Virus record (IMG/VR): IMGVR_UViG_3300025314_000037
Span: 1 to 45,806 of that record
Source: a virus
DNA length: 45,806 nucleotides
Strand: one strand, 5' to 3'
Shown: piece by piece, positions 13,936 to 22,570 of the stretch
How positions within the stretch are numbered: position 1 is the stretch's first letter
Layout: each line of letters opens with the position of its first letter
Made by a program: the position numbers and the translations under genes
The notes under the pieces: model-generated
Database searches by the model: none
Told to the model about the DNA's origin: nothing
Seen by the model: only the letters and a program-made list of their open reading frames with translations

Positions 13936-15872
13936 TATATAGAAATCCTGCTTCCCTTTTTATCTTTAATTATAGTAGTGACAGTATTAAATGTTCCTAA
14001 TGAATTTAAACCTTTGTGATCTATGAGAAATATTTTCTTATTTTCATTATTAGCCCTGTTAAACAATATATTTAATAAATCTTCTATTCCTTCTTGTGAC
14101 AACCACGCAGTAGGCTCATCAAAGAATTCAACTCCAAAGTCACCCTTACTGTTTTGTATAAAAGACATTAACCCTAATGTAGTTGCTAATCTTAATCTTT
14201 GTCCTAATCCACCACCCCAACATTCAAACGGTACTGGTTTATCGTTTAAAGGCGAAGTGATTAATATATTAAATTTATTACTAATAGTTCCAGATTTAGT
14301 TTCACTAAATGTTTTTAATGTTACACTCCAATCATTTATACCAAAACTATTTAAAGAATTATTAATATAAATTTCCAATTCTTTTAGTTTCTCCTCTAAA
14401 ACAGATAATTTTATTTCTTTAAATGCTTTAATCCAATATCTAGTAGGCTCTAATGATTCCTCATATTCTTTTACTTGTCCTTTACTTGCTATTATTAATC
14501 GTTTGTATAAATTTATACAACTATTATTTTCATCTTTAAGTTTAATAAATGGATTAACAGAGTCTTTATAAGTAGTTTTTTTATCAAGTAATGATGCTTT
14601 TTCTTTATTTAACAACTCTATTTTATTGTTTAATAAAATTTGTTGCAGTTTAAAACCATCTATTTTTTCTTTTTCTTTATTTTTTTCAAGTTCTATTGAA
14701 GTTTTTTCATCTTTTATTTTATCATGCTTTTTAGTTAATTCTTCATATTTTTTGACTATTTTTCCGAACTCGTTATTATATTCTTTTTTAATTTCTTCAT
14801 AAGTAACAAGCTCATTTTCAATCTTATCTATTTTACTTTTTAAAATACTGGTCTCTTTATCAATATGTTCTTTAGATACTATTTGTTTACAAGATGGACA
14901 TATTGCATCTCTGCTGTTTATAAATTTATTATATTCTTGTTTTGTTATGCTTAAAGTAGTATTTAAAATAGTAATATTTTTATTTACTTTATCCAAATCT
15001 GAACATAATAAATTTTGTTCTTTTTCCAAATCCTGCCAGTTTAGCTTCAACTTATTTATTTCTTCATTACACACTTTAATTTTATTGTCATAAATTGTTA
15101 AATCCATTACAACTGGTTGCATTATTTGTGTATTTTCAATATCTTTAATCTGTTTATTAATAGTAATAATTTGTTTATCACATGCAAAAAATGAATCTTG
15201 TTTTTCTTTTTCCCATTTTTCTATTTCTTTATCATAATTAATACTACTTTTAGCTTCCAATTTACCATTTTGAAAATTTATATCTGTATTTAGTTTTGTT
15301 ATAGTAGTAATATACTCCTCAGTCTTATTTTTACATAAATCCGACAAATCATCCCATTTCTTTAACTCATCATGTAAAATATCAGTAAATACTTGCATTT
15401 TTTCTGCTGGGGATAAATCAATAAATTTAGATGTAAATTGTGCTATATGAGTAGAATAAAGAAATGATTCAAAATTATAACTTAAAAACTCTTCTAATTT
15501 TTCTTGTGTTATGGTTTCAACTTCATTCGTGTTAATGTTTGTAATTACTAAGTTATTTGGCTTCCATGTACGCTGTATACAATAATTAATTCCTAATTTT
15601 TCTAATATAACAGACACTTCACAAAATTCATCTTTTTTTATTTCCCAAGAAATAATATTATCAGCTTTAAGGTTTGTGCTTGTTTTACCGAAAAAACATG
15701 CAATAATCCCCTCCACACTCGAACTTTTACCTGAGTCATTCGCAGCCAATCTAATATTTACTAAATTTTTACCCGTTATAAAGTGCAAGCCTACTGGGTA
15801 ATTCTCAATATTAAGAGTTTGCTTCTCTTTAAAAGTTCTGAAATTTTGCAATGATATAGATTTTATTTTCAT
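13935..15872 (-). CDS. sbcC: SbcC/Rad50/gp46-like ATPase subunit of recombination nuclease
   Basis: 645 residues: N-terminal ATPase half with Walker A AANDSGKSS (43-51), long coiled coil, zinc hook CPSC (325-328), returning coil, ABC signature GGGLGQRLRLA and Walker B VEFFDEPT. With the SbcD-like protein it forms an MR-type complex that resects DNA ends for recombination-dependent replication, as T4 gp46/gp47 do. The coil is short, as usual in phages. The Walker A 'NDSGKS' differs modestly from GxNGSGKS. It is separated from sbcD only by the frameshifted gene 15872-16292. Confidence 0.9.
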   Translation of the reverse strand: MKIKSISLQNFRTFKEKQTLNIENYPVGLHFITGKNLVNIRLAANDSGKSSSVEGIIACFFGKTSTNLKADNIISWEIKKDEFCEVSVILEKLGINYCIQRTWKPNNLVITNINTNEVETITQEKLEEFLSYNFESFLYSTHIAQFTSKFIDLSPAEKMQVFTDILHDELKKWDDLSDLCKNKTEEYITTITKLNTDINFQNGKLEAKSSINYDKEIEKWEKEKQDSFFACDKQIITINKQIKDIENTQIMQPVVMDLTIYDNKIKVCNEEINKLKLNWQDLEKEQNLLCSDLDKVNKNITILNTTLSITKQEYNKFINSRDAICPSCKQIVSKEHIDKETSILKSKIDKIENELVTYEEIKKEYNNEFGKIVKKYEELTKKHDKIKDEKTSIELEKNKEKEKIDGFKLQQILLNNKIELLNKEKASLLDKKTTYKDSVNPFIKLKDENNSCINLYKRLIIASKGQVKEYEESLEPTRYWIKAFKEIKLSVLEEKLKELEIYINNSLNSFGINDWSVTLKTFSETKSGTISNKFNILITSPLNDKPVPFECWGGGLGQRLRLATTLGLMSFIQNSKGDFGVEFFDEPTAWLSQEGIEDLLNILFNRANNENKKIFLIDHKGLNSLGTFNTVTTIIKDKKGSRISI

Positions 15873-16292
15873 TATTTTTCAATATTAGTAAGAAATTGCT
15901 CTGAATATTTTCCATTTTCCCCATTACCAGAAATCCGTTTTACTATAATAAGATGAATATACTCATTAGTGGGTTTTGGTTCTATTTTTGTTATAATGCC
16001 AACAAAATCACTTTGTTTGAAAATAAGATAATAAATGCTATAGGTAACAGTGTCTCCTATTTTAAAATTTGGGCATATATAAGAAGCATACCTCTTTTTT
16101 TTATTTTCAATTTGTCGTATTTCCTGCTCAGTTTTTTTTCGTGTTCATTATTACTATTGTACTGCCAGATAAAGGTAATGAAGGAGCATAAAAAATTACA
16201 GTTTCTGTTCCTATAACTTTATAAGGCTCATACCCATAACTATTATAACTAAAATACAAACATAAAAATATAAAAAATAATTTAATTTTCAT
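15872..16292 (-). pseudogene. Secreted or membrane-anchored protein broken at an A8 homopolymer
   Basis: ATG at 16292 (inside the end of sbcD) opens a 54-codon frame with a signal-peptide-like start (MKIKLFFIFLCLYF...SYG), ending TGA at 16128. One base less in the A8 run (16132-16139) joins it to a second frame that has no start of its own: TEQEIRQIENKKKRY..., then FKIGDTVTYSIYYLI and an SH3-like beta tail ending at 15872 against the sbcC ATG. The joined product would be about 139 residues. Indel, slippage during transcription, or sequencing error are all possible. Confidence 0.65.
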
Positions 16293-17307
16293 TATAAACA
16301 AAGCCTTTCATAGCATCATTTGCAATAAAAAAATAATTATTTGGAAGCTGTTTACTTTTACAGAATCTTTCAATAATTTGATTATTATTTAGTTTTTCAT
16401 TAGATTTTATAATATTTTCTTCTGTTTTTGTTATATCTTGTGTCACTTTTCCTTGTATTGAGGTTAATATTGCTTTTTTCCCCTCTATATATTTTTTAAT
16501 AAATGTAACACTGCTTTCATATTCATGACAATTTTGCAGAGTTAAATTAATTTCTACCTTTATTTGGTCTCCTTCCTCTATATCATATTTTTTAATATCT
16601 TCACCATTTGTCAACTTAACATCTATTTTATGAACAAATCTTGGTAATCTGATATATTCTTTTTTACCATCTTTGATTAGTAAAACTCTACCTTGATTGT
16701 TATCCCCAAATTTTGTTGCATATGGACTCCCAATATATTCAATATTTTTATAAGTTTGTGCTAAATGAATATGACCAGAATAACAATTGTTAAATTTGAT
16801 ATTATTTATATCATTAACATTATTACCTTTATCCTCACAAGAGCCACTTCTTAGCATTACACCATTAAAAGAGTGATGTAAAAAAAGATTATCACAAAAA
16901 CTATATTTTTTACTTATTTCTTTAAAATCATTGTAATAATGTGGAATATATAAATCTTCATTTATTTTTGTTGGTTCAGTTACAAAATAAATTTTACATA
17001 AATTAGTTAATGATGAATCTAAAAATTTAAAGAAAGGATTAGCAATATCAGTATAATCATGATTACCACACAAAATAATAAGATTAGATAATCTGATGGA
17101 TTCAACTAAATAATTAATATTGTCTACTATTGCATTTACTAATCTAGCTTCGTGGTTGTTCTTTTTTTCTGTTATGTCACCTAACATTATTAATTCTTTT
17201 ACACCATACTTATTACACAGTTCTACTAAAACATCAAATATTTTAAATCTGTAAGAATCTAAATCATTGCCTGTTAAATGGAGGTCAGATAGTATAAGTT
17301 TTGACAT
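16282..17307 (-). CDS. sbcD: SbcD/Mre11/gp47-like nuclease subunit
   Basis: 341 residues with phosphoesterase motifs DLH (Asp8, His10), GDIT (43-46), GNHD (81-84) and SGHIH further on, the two-metal site of Mre11-type nucleases. The C-terminal region from about 230 would be the capping/SbcC-binding part. It acts with the SbcC-like ATPase to process DNA ends. The gene order sbcD, small gene, sbcC on one strand suggests one transcript. Confidence 0.9.
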   Translation of the reverse strand: MSKLILSDLHLTGNDLDSYRFKIFDVLVELCNKYGVKELIMLGDITEKKNNHEARLVNAIVDNINYLVESIRLSNLIILCGNHDYTDIANPFFKFLDSSLTNLCKIYFVTEPTKINEDLYIPHYYNDFKEISKKYSFCDNLFLHHSFNGVMLRSGSCEDKGNNVNDINNIKFNNCYSGHIHLAQTYKNIEYIGSPYATKFGDNNQGRVLLIKDGKKEYIRLPRFVHKIDVKLTNGEDIKKYDIEEGDQIKVEINLTLQNCHEYESSVTFIKKYIEGKKAILTSIQGKVTQDITKTEENIIKSNEKLNNNQIIERFCKSKQLPNNYFFIANDAMKGFVYNEN

Positions 17308-17319
17308 TTTTTTAATATA

Positions 17320-17478
17320 TTATTTTATATTAAGTTTATGTATCATATAACCAAAGCTAAAAATAATTGATGTAGTTAAAGCAGCACCAACTGGGTCAGA
17401 ATTTTTTATAAAAATAGTGTCTAAAAAAGGACAAAACCAAAAACTTATTATAACAACTGCAAACCAATTTATTTTCAT
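17320..17478 (-). CDS. Small membrane protein, two transmembrane segments (52 aa)
   Basis: ATG at 17478 follows AAAGGGA at the end of the previous gene. The product starts MKINWFAVVIISFWFCPF and carries a second hydrophobic stretch (GAALTTSIIFSFGYMI) with a short polar loop between. The topology resembles phage holin-like or exclusion proteins, but that is shape only. Confidence 0.6.
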   Translation of the reverse strand: MKINWFAVVIISFWFCPFLDTIFIKNSDPVGAALTTSIIFSFGYMIHKLNIK

Positions 17479-17481
17479 TAA

Positions 17482-17820
17482 TTAAGTCCCTTTTTGTTCT
17501 TCTTCTAATAAATCGCACATTGGAAAATCATAATATATTTCTTCAAATTTTTCAAATGGAAAATCTACACAAAAAAGATTATCCGCATCTGTGTATACCA
17601 ATGTTAAGTCTTGGTCTATGTTGCCATCCTCAGTCACAAATTCAGTAAAAGCTGTTATTTTACTTATATCAATACAAGATTTTATGCTAATTAATTTCTT
17701 TTCCTTAGTTTTTGCTTCAAAATCCTCATAAGTATTAATAACACTACTATCTGATTTATTATTACTTACATCATCCTCAACTTTTTCTATAATACATTTT
17801 ACTTTTATAAATTTTGGCAT
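17482..17820 (-). CDS. Hypothetical protein (112 aa)
   Basis: Starts MPKFIKVKCIIEKVEDDVSN with AGGAG upstream. It is acidic, with an Asp/Glu-rich C terminus (CDLLEEEQKG). There is no recognisable catalytic motif; the beta-strand pattern around TLVYTDADNLFCVDF suggests a small alpha/beta protein. Adjacent to its upstream neighbour with no spacer. Confidence 0.6.
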   Translation of the reverse strand: MPKFIKVKCIIEKVEDDVSNNKSDSSVINTYEDFEAKTKEKKLISIKSCIDISKITAFTEFVTEDGNIDQDLTLVYTDADNLFCVDFPFEKFEEIYYDFPMCDLLEEEQKGT

Positions 17821-18114
17821 TTATTTCTCCTGAATTATATATCCTAGTGATTTTTGTCTTTCTTTGTGTTTTTTCTCAATAAAAGCTTTCACTTTATCTA
17901 TTTTCATTTTCATTTCAACATCAATTTCATTAAAACGCATCCTATCCAAGTCTTCTCTATAATCCCAAATTCCCCCTAATTTCTCCTCACCCGTCTCATC
18001 ATCAATAAGAACTTCTAGTGCCATTCCAAGAGGGTGCAAAAATAATCTATTTATTTCTTGTAAAAAACCAAATTCCCTAAATTCCTTAATGTTAATTCTT
18101 TTTATTTTTTCCAA
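17821..18114 (-). CDS. Conserved phage protein (97 aa)
   Basis: TTG start at 18114 with AAGGATAATATTA before it. The segment FGFLQEINRLFLHPLGMALE with a following GGIWDYR is a pattern I recognise from many phage genomes, always unannotated. The C-terminal half is a lysine-rich helix. Role unknown. Confidence 0.65.
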   Translation of the reverse strand: MEKIKRINIKEFREFGFLQEINRLFLHPLGMALEVLIDDETGEEKLGGIWDYREDLDRMRFNEIDVEMKMKIDKVKAFIEKKHKERQKSLGYIIQEK

Positions 18115-18126
18115 TAATATTATCCT

Positions 18127-18819
18127 TTAAATAAGGTCATCTAAGAAAATGTCACTGCCCCACTGAGCAATAAAATATCTGTTATCGCTTTCATTTATTC
18201 TACCAAATAATAATGGGTCTTTAATATTTTCTACAGAAGCAATAGTAAAGTAATCAAATAATTCTTTATCTTTATGTATTCTTAGTTTATCTAAAACTTC
18301 TTTTGGGGGGATACCATCATATTCTTCTATTGGGCATTCCTTCCATACAAATTTACCTATAGTCCCAGTTTGACTAGAAAAATAATCACAAGTATGTTTT
18401 TCTATAATAATTATTTTAGAATCATTCCTTACTGGCAAGGAAGTATCACTAGACCAACTATAATGAATTCTTTTATATACTTGAGAAGAGATGTTGTGTG
18501 GTATTAAATATCCGCCAACATCCTCAGAAGAAGTTAAGTCAGTTAATACTGAATCTTTCCCAATTATCCCATGAATTTTATTATATTCATTTACTTTATT
18601 ATCTAAATAACTATTAATCATTTCAGTAGTTATTTTTAAATATTTTTGTTTAGCAATATTTGTTATTCTATTTTTTAATCGAACAGATTTTAAAATTTTA
18701 TCACTAATTTTATTAAATCCCAGTTCTTTCAATTCATTGCCAACATTAAGTGTAATTTCTTTTACATTTTGCTTATCCTCAATTTTTGCAATATTGACTA
18801 ATTCCATCAATGTTTCCAT
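18127..18819 (-). CDS. Hypothetical protein (230 aa)
   Basis: Starts METLMELVNIAKIEDKQN with AAGGAATGAC upstream. The N-terminal 90 residues are helical; the rest is mixed, with aromatic-rich strands (VYKRIHYSWSS, IGKFVWKECPI). No metal-binding or nucleotide-binding motif found. It lies in the early cassette between sbcD and the nuclease candidate. Confidence 0.6.
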   Translation of the reverse strand: METLMELVNIAKIEDKQNVKEITLNVGNELKELGFNKISDKILKSVRLKNRITNIAKQKYLKITTEMINSYLDNKVNEYNKIHGIIGKDSVLTDLTSSEDVGGYLIPHNISSQVYKRIHYSWSSDTSLPVRNDSKIIIIEKHTCDYFSSQTGTIGKFVWKECPIEEYDGIPPKEVLDKLRIHKDKELFDYFTIASVENIKDPLLFGRINESDNRYFIAQWGSDIFLDDLI

Positions 18820-18864
18820 GATGTCATTCCTTATTATAAAATTTAGTGAGATTTATTTTTAAAA

Positions 18865-19167
18865 TTAACCAATAATTTTCCCAGTTTCTGTCATAAAGTT
18901 GCCTTTAGGTGGCTTTGGTTTTTCTAAATAATAATCAGAATTAACACCTTTACTTGGTTTTGGGGTCGGTTCTGACTGTGCTTTAAAACTAAAATTACTG
19001 ATTCTTTTTTTCATTACTAAGTCAAATTCATCTAATTGTTTTTCTGCGTCTGTTATTTTATAAGCATCAAAATAATCTTCCCAAGATTGCTCAATATCTT
19101 TGATTTTTGCTTCACTTACAAATCCTATAAGCCCGGATATTCTTTCTTTTACAAGATTAGATAACAT
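18865..19167 (-). CDS. Hypothetical protein with proline/lysine linker (100 aa)
   Basis: Starts MLSNLVKERISGLIGFVSEA after GGGAGA. A helical N-terminal half is followed by a low-complexity stretch (EPTPKPSKG, EKPKPPKG) that is probably unstructured and may bind a partner. Function unknown. Confidence 0.6.
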   Translation of the reverse strand: MLSNLVKERISGLIGFVSEAKIKDIEQSWEDYFDAYKITDAEKQLDEFDLVMKKRISNFSFKAQSEPTPKPSKGVNSDYYLEKPKPPKGNFMTETGKIIG

Positions 19168-19180
19168 AATACTATTCTCC

Positions 19181-19423
19181 CTATTTAATTTTTCCTATTA
19201 TACGTTTATAAATTATCATATTAAAAATATCACTTAATTTATATCTGTCTTTTATGCTAATTAAAACATGTACAAAAGTTTTAGGTAAATCATTACACCA
19301 CAAATATATATAATCAACAGGAAACCAATCGTCATTGTAATTCTTAATATCTTGTTTTGTAACCTTTTGGTAAGGAAAAGATTTATTTAAAATAGAAATT
19401 ATTTTAGTATATATATTATTCAC
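19181..19423 (-). CDS. Hypothetical protein (80 aa)
   Basis: GTG at 19423 (VNNIYTKIISILNKSFPY) overlaps the end of the nuclease gene and has AAAAGG seven bases upstream, so it is preferred to the upstream start at 19456. The sequence is mixed alpha/beta with many aromatics. Not recognised. Confidence 0.55.
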   Translation of the reverse strand: MNNIYTKIISILNKSFPYQKVTKQDIKNYNDDWFPVDYIYLWCNDLPKTFVHVLISIKDRYKLSDIFNMIIYKRIIGKIK

Positions 19424-19979
19424 TGATAACCTTTTCAAATATTTTATAATCAACAATTTGTAAAAAAGAATTTAGAGTATAAACACATAAATTGTATTTT
19501 GGCATATAAGCTTCATAATAAAAATTATCATAATATTTAGATAAAAATCTTTCAGTATATCCATTTACAAATATTAAATCAGGTTTAAAATTTTGTTTTG
19601 CTATTAACATAGGATATTTTTTATTAATTTTACAACTATTTATTAAAGTATTCCACATACTAATAATGCCACTAACAGAAGTTTTATAAACTAGATTTTC
19701 TAATTTTAAATCTTGATAATATTTACACTCTATGATAAATAAATTAGTTAAATTTTGTCCTAAAGAATCAATAGCAGTTATATCCCCTAATTGTGTTTTA
19801 TTATTTATACCTTTTTTTCTTTGAAAGGTAGCTCTGCCTCCAGACATTGCACTACGCCAAAATATATCATCTCTTTTATTATTACTCACCCATAAAGATA
19901 ATTCTTTGCATATTGTTCTCTCATATTCACCGCCCTTCTGTTTTCCATATCCTGGTTTAGTCATATTGTAATTTACCAC
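19416..19979 (-). CDS. Putative PD-(D/E)XK nuclease (resolvase-like)
   Basis: 187 residues. KGGEYERTICKEL supplies the early Glu, GDITAID the acidic residue after a glycine, and FIIECKYY the E-x-K, in the order and spacing of Holliday-junction-resolvase or VRR-type restriction-fold nucleases. SGGRATFQRKKG between them is the usual basic, disordered loop. Probably a DNA repair or recombination endonuclease, fitting its place between sbcD and recA. Met6 may be the true start. Confidence 0.7.
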   Translation of the reverse strand: MVNYNMTKPGYGKQKGGEYERTICKELSLWVSNNKRDDIFWRSAMSGGRATFQRKKGINNKTQLGDITAIDSLGQNLTNLFIIECKYYQDLKLENLVYKTSVSGIISMWNTLINSCKINKKYPMLIAKQNFKPDLIFVNGYTERFLSKYYDNFYYEAYMPKYNLCVYTLNSFLQIVDYKIFEKVISE

Positions 19980-19994
19980 TTTCTCTTATATTAA

Positions 19995-20450
19995 TTATTC
20001 TTCCCATTGTTCCACTATAAAATTTAATTCTAAACCATAGCCACAGAAAGATTCTGCATTCTCCATTTTTACTGCTCGAAATCCACCTGTTTCTATAAAA
20101 GAAGCTGAATTTGCTTCACTTACTTCAGTTAATAATCTCAAAGCCAATTCTTTAAGTTTTTTAATCGTTGGAACTTCGGGAGAACCAAACCAAGTCCAAT
20201 TTAGATGAGTCATAACTTTATGAACTTTTAAAAAATCAAAATTATCCATTATATTTTTTATTTTATTATGAGCTATAACCTCATTATCTTCAGTTATAAT
20301 ATCTTCTTCACCTACCCACCAAATATGTGGATTTGATTCTATAAAATATTTGTTACATCCAAAAAGGTTATTAGACCTTTTTGTGATAACACCTTTAATA
20401 TGGGGTATTTTAAAATTTTTAACTCTTTGCCCTAATTCATATTTAAACAT
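19995..20450 (-). CDS. Hypothetical protein, SH3-like N terminus (151 aa)
   Basis: Starts MFKYELGQRVKNFKIPHIKG, resembling the small beta protein at 23682 (FKFDLGQEV...). The second half (FLKVHKVMTHLNWTWF...VPTIKKLKELALRLL...GLELNFIVEQWEE) matches a domain common in phage and bacterial proteins of unknown function. It is the first gene after the promoter at 20505. Confidence 0.6.
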   Translation of the reverse strand: MFKYELGQRVKNFKIPHIKGVITKRSNNLFGCNKYFIESNPHIWWVGEEDIITEDNEVIAHNKIKNIMDNFDFLKVHKVMTHLNWTWFGSPEVPTIKKLKELALRLLTEVSEANSASFIETGGFRAVKMENAESFCGYGLELNFIVEQWEE

Positions 20451-20504
20451 ATTATTTCATTTAATTTAAATTTTCTATAAAAATTTTTCTTAATTTGATA
20501 ATGA

Positions 20505-20532
20505 ATTATACTAGGAAAAGTAAAATTGTCAA
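20505..20532 (-). promoter_or_regulatory. Strong sigma70/SigA-type promoter
   Basis: TTGACA and TATAAT, both perfect, separated by 16 bases, reading leftward into 19995-20450. The -10 lies inside TATAATTCATTATCAA, which is repeated identically at 26495-26510. TAAT-TC-ATTA within it is a short dyad that could be an operator. Confidence 0.85.
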
Positions 20533-20550
20533 GATAAAATCTAATAATTT

Positions 20551-20661
20551 TTAAATTTGTTCGACTTTAATAATAATATTTTGAAGACCATATTTAGGCA
20601 AAACATCTTCACAATCGGTAATATCAAAAAATGCAAGAATATGTCGTTTAAATTTATTCAT
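20551..20661 (-). CDS. Small hypothetical protein (36 aa)
   Basis: ATG at 20661 overlaps the RecA stop as ATGA, strong support for coupled translation. The product starts MNKFKRHILAFFDITDCEDV and ends IIIKVEQI. It is the last gene before the 20505 promoter. Function unknown. Confidence 0.55.
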   Translation of the reverse strand: MNKFKRHILAFFDITDCEDVLPKYGLQNIIIKVEQI

Positions 20662-21812
20662 ATTATATTCTTAATTTGATATTTTTTATAGGGCGGATGA
20701 AATTTCTCTTCTATCTCATTCCAACATTGCTTTGAATAATTACTTAATTCCTGCCTAATTTCACTAAATTTTTCATTTTCAACACATTTATCCATTAATG
20801 TTGATAGTCTCTTTGGTATTTCAATATTGTATTTCCCAAAATCAAAAGTATTTAACTTACCTATTTCGTGCAACCAATTAATATTAGCTTCTAAATCATT
20901 TATACCCATATCATAATACATTGGAAAATCACAAATTCTATGTGGCCTGCCTACTTTATTTTTGACATTTTTTGCTTTAATGTTATTTCCTGTTACCATT
21001 TCAACACCATCTATAGATTTTTTTATTTGTCCTGCATTTGCTAACCATATTCTTTGGGAACTCCAAAACTCTATGGCATGTCTACAAGCTATTGTTTCTT
21101 TGTTGCCAAACGTAACTCCAATATTATCTTTCACTTGTGATACAATACCTAATGTTATGTTAGCTAATGTAATCTTTCTTGTTAGCTTCCTAAATAACGC
21201 ATGGGATTGCTTAGGACGTGTTCCACCAAAGGATGCCTCTGATATATCTCTTTCCATCTCCGCAACGTCACTCAAGCCGTCCCAAGAGTCTGCAATGACT
21301 AATGTAGGGGTAATATTAATCTTTGAGTCCTTTTTTAAATTCTTTATTTCATCATCTTCAGCAACTCCTGATAATTCTACTAATTTGTTGTATAATTTTT
21401 CAACCGTATCAACATTTTCTATTAAAATAATATTTTTCTGGTCAAAAATAAGTCCTATTTTTTCTGCATAATTTCTATCAAAAGCTGCTTCAGTTTCTAT
21501 GTACACAACCCTGCCATCTGTGTGTTTTATTAAAAAGTTAATACAAGCCTCTTCAACTAACAAAGTTTTTGCGGTACTCTTGTCTCCGATGATATTGAAT
21601 ATTCTTCTTTCTGCCCACCCTCCACCTAGTATACAATCTAATTGTGTGCACCCACTACCAAAGTAATCAATTTTCTCTTTTGTAAGAAAATAATTAGGAA
21701 ACTGCTCTTTCATTTCTGTTTTTACTTCTGTAATATTATTATCTATTATTTTTTCTATAAGTTTTTTATTATCAATTACTTCTGTATTTAATTCTTTTGG
21801 CTTTCTTCCCAT
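20658..21812 (-). CDS. recA: RecA/UvsX-like recombinase with a variant P-loop
   Basis: 384 residues. FGSGCTQLDCILGGG introduces the core; Walker A is GDKSTAKT (76-83), Walker B is TLVIADS, and a RecA-type core follows. Expected role: ATP-dependent strand invasion during recombination-dependent replication, with the SSB and SbcCD of this window. The Walker A glycine before Lys is alanine (GCA codon), unusual because GxxxxGK[ST] is nearly invariant. The C-terminal domain is short. It lies downstream of the SSB gene. Confidence 0.83.
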   Translation of the reverse strand: MGRKPKELNTEVIDNKKLIEKIIDNNITEVKTEMKEQFPNYFLTKEKIDYFGSGCTQLDCILGGGWAERRIFNIIGDKSTAKTLLVEEACINFLIKHTDGRVVYIETEAAFDRNYAEKIGLIFDQKNIILIENVDTVEKLYNKLVELSGVAEDDEIKNLKKDSKINITPTLVIADSWDGLSDVAEMERDISEASFGGTRPKQSHALFRKLTRKITLANITLGIVSQVKDNIGVTFGNKETIACRHAIEFWSSQRIWLANAGQIKKSIDGVEMVTGNNIKAKNVKNKVGRPHRICDFPMYYDMGINDLEANINWLHEIGKLNTFDFGKYNIEIPKRLSTLMDKCVENEKFSEIRQELSNYSKQCWNEIEEKFHPPYKKYQIKNII

Positions 21813-21815
21813 TAA

Positions 21816-22187
21816 TTATTCCTTATTTTTATTGAAATATTCATTAAGGTCATCTAATAAATGTTTTCCCTTTTCTGTTAACCATCCAGGTATACAGCTA
21901 CCATGCTCCGTTAATCCTTTTTCATCTAGTACATAAAATACAAAATTTCTTATTTCTCTGGTTTTGAATAATTCTTTGGCTTGATTTTCTCTCTCTTCAA
22001 AAGAACGTATTTCTTTATTGCCATTGATAAATATTAAGGTATCTCTTATAAATTCTAAATTACTCTCAGGATCACCACACATACAAAAACCTAATATTTT
22101 TACTTGCATAAAAGCTTCTGTGCTAGAATAAAAACAGTTTTCTTCATCATAATATCCATTTTCTTTTTTATATTTATCTATATACAT
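21816..22187 (-). CDS. Conserved phage protein, winged-helix-like (123 aa)
   Basis: Starts MYIDKYKKENGYYDEENCFY. The C-terminal part FYVLDEKGLTEHGSCIPGWL followed by TEKGKHLLDDL is a helix-turn-helix-like arrangement seen in phage proteins of unknown function. It is translated just before RecA (3-base gap). No good ribosome binding site is visible. Confidence 0.6.
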   Translation of the reverse strand: MYIDKYKKENGYYDEENCFYSSTEAFMQVKILGFCMCGDPESNLEFIRDTLIFINGNKEIRSFEERENQAKELFKTREIRNFVFYVLDEKGLTEHGSCIPGWLTEKGKHLLDDLNEYFNKNKE

Positions 22188-22200
22188 AATTAATTAAAAA

Positions 22201-22413
22201 TTAAAAAAGTGGTTGATGATATAAAAGAACTTCATCAGAATAAACAAAAGTTATATATTTACAAACATATACAAGAGAATTATTAGGAGAAATCCAAATA
22301 GCACCTATTTGCATAGGAGGAATACAAAAAAGTTTAATTATGCAAAATATTTCTTGTTTATTAATTAGCAATCTATAACTTTTTGATATATCTTTTACTT
22401 TCTTATGATTAAT
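22201..22413 (-). CDS. Hypothetical protein (about 70 aa) lacking a canonical start
   Basis: The frame is open from a stop near 22446 down to TAA at 22201. The protein-like tail PPMQIGAIWISPNNSLVYVC, then YITFVYSDEVLLYHQP, looks like a genuine small beta protein. The first ATG (Met-Gln) is far inside and the first TTG is at 22371. AAGG lies five bases before an ATT at 22413, used provisionally as start. It lies just downstream of the folded RNA at 22421-22508, which may influence its translation. Confidence 0.45.
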   Translation of the reverse strand: MNHKKVKDISKSYRLLINKQEIFCIIKLFCIPPMQIGAIWISPNNSLVYVCKYITFVYSDEVLLYHQPLF

Positions 22414-22420
22414 TATTGCC

Positions 22421-22508
22421 TTGTCTATACAGAGACCGGCTCTCTATCACCCGCAGGACACTCCAGATTTCATAACTTAATCATCCTTTATTATCACCGA
22501 AGTGCCCT
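22421..22508 (-). ncRNA. GC-rich structured RNA candidate
   Basis: This segment stands out by a jump in GC within very AT-rich DNA. On the minus strand AGGGCACU (22508-22501) pairs over 8 positions (one G-U) with AGUGUCCU (22462-22455). The 5' arm runs into UUCGGUG, which could instead form a C-UUCG-G tetraloop. A second hairpin, AGAGA-GCCGG-UCUCU (22445-22431), follows. It lies between the SSB stop and the noncanonical-start ORF. No U tract follows, so it is not a simple terminator. It does not clearly match a riboswitch I know. Confidence 0.5.
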
Positions 22509-22570
22509 AACTATTATTAAAATCTGTTAAACATCCCCTGTTTTATCTCATTCCAATTTTCATATTCCAG

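Noticed and set aside
22190-22260. Hammerhead ribozyme (a CTGATGA string on the minus strand)
   Set aside because: The string lies inside a protein-like reading frame and the required GAAA and stem partners are absent.
22421-22508. Cobalamin riboswitch (would fit the B12-dependent reductase)
   Set aside because: Some strings faintly resemble the AGGG...GGUG...CCUGCGG core, but the CACUG element and the B12 box are missing and the reductase gene lies on the other strand 20 kb away.
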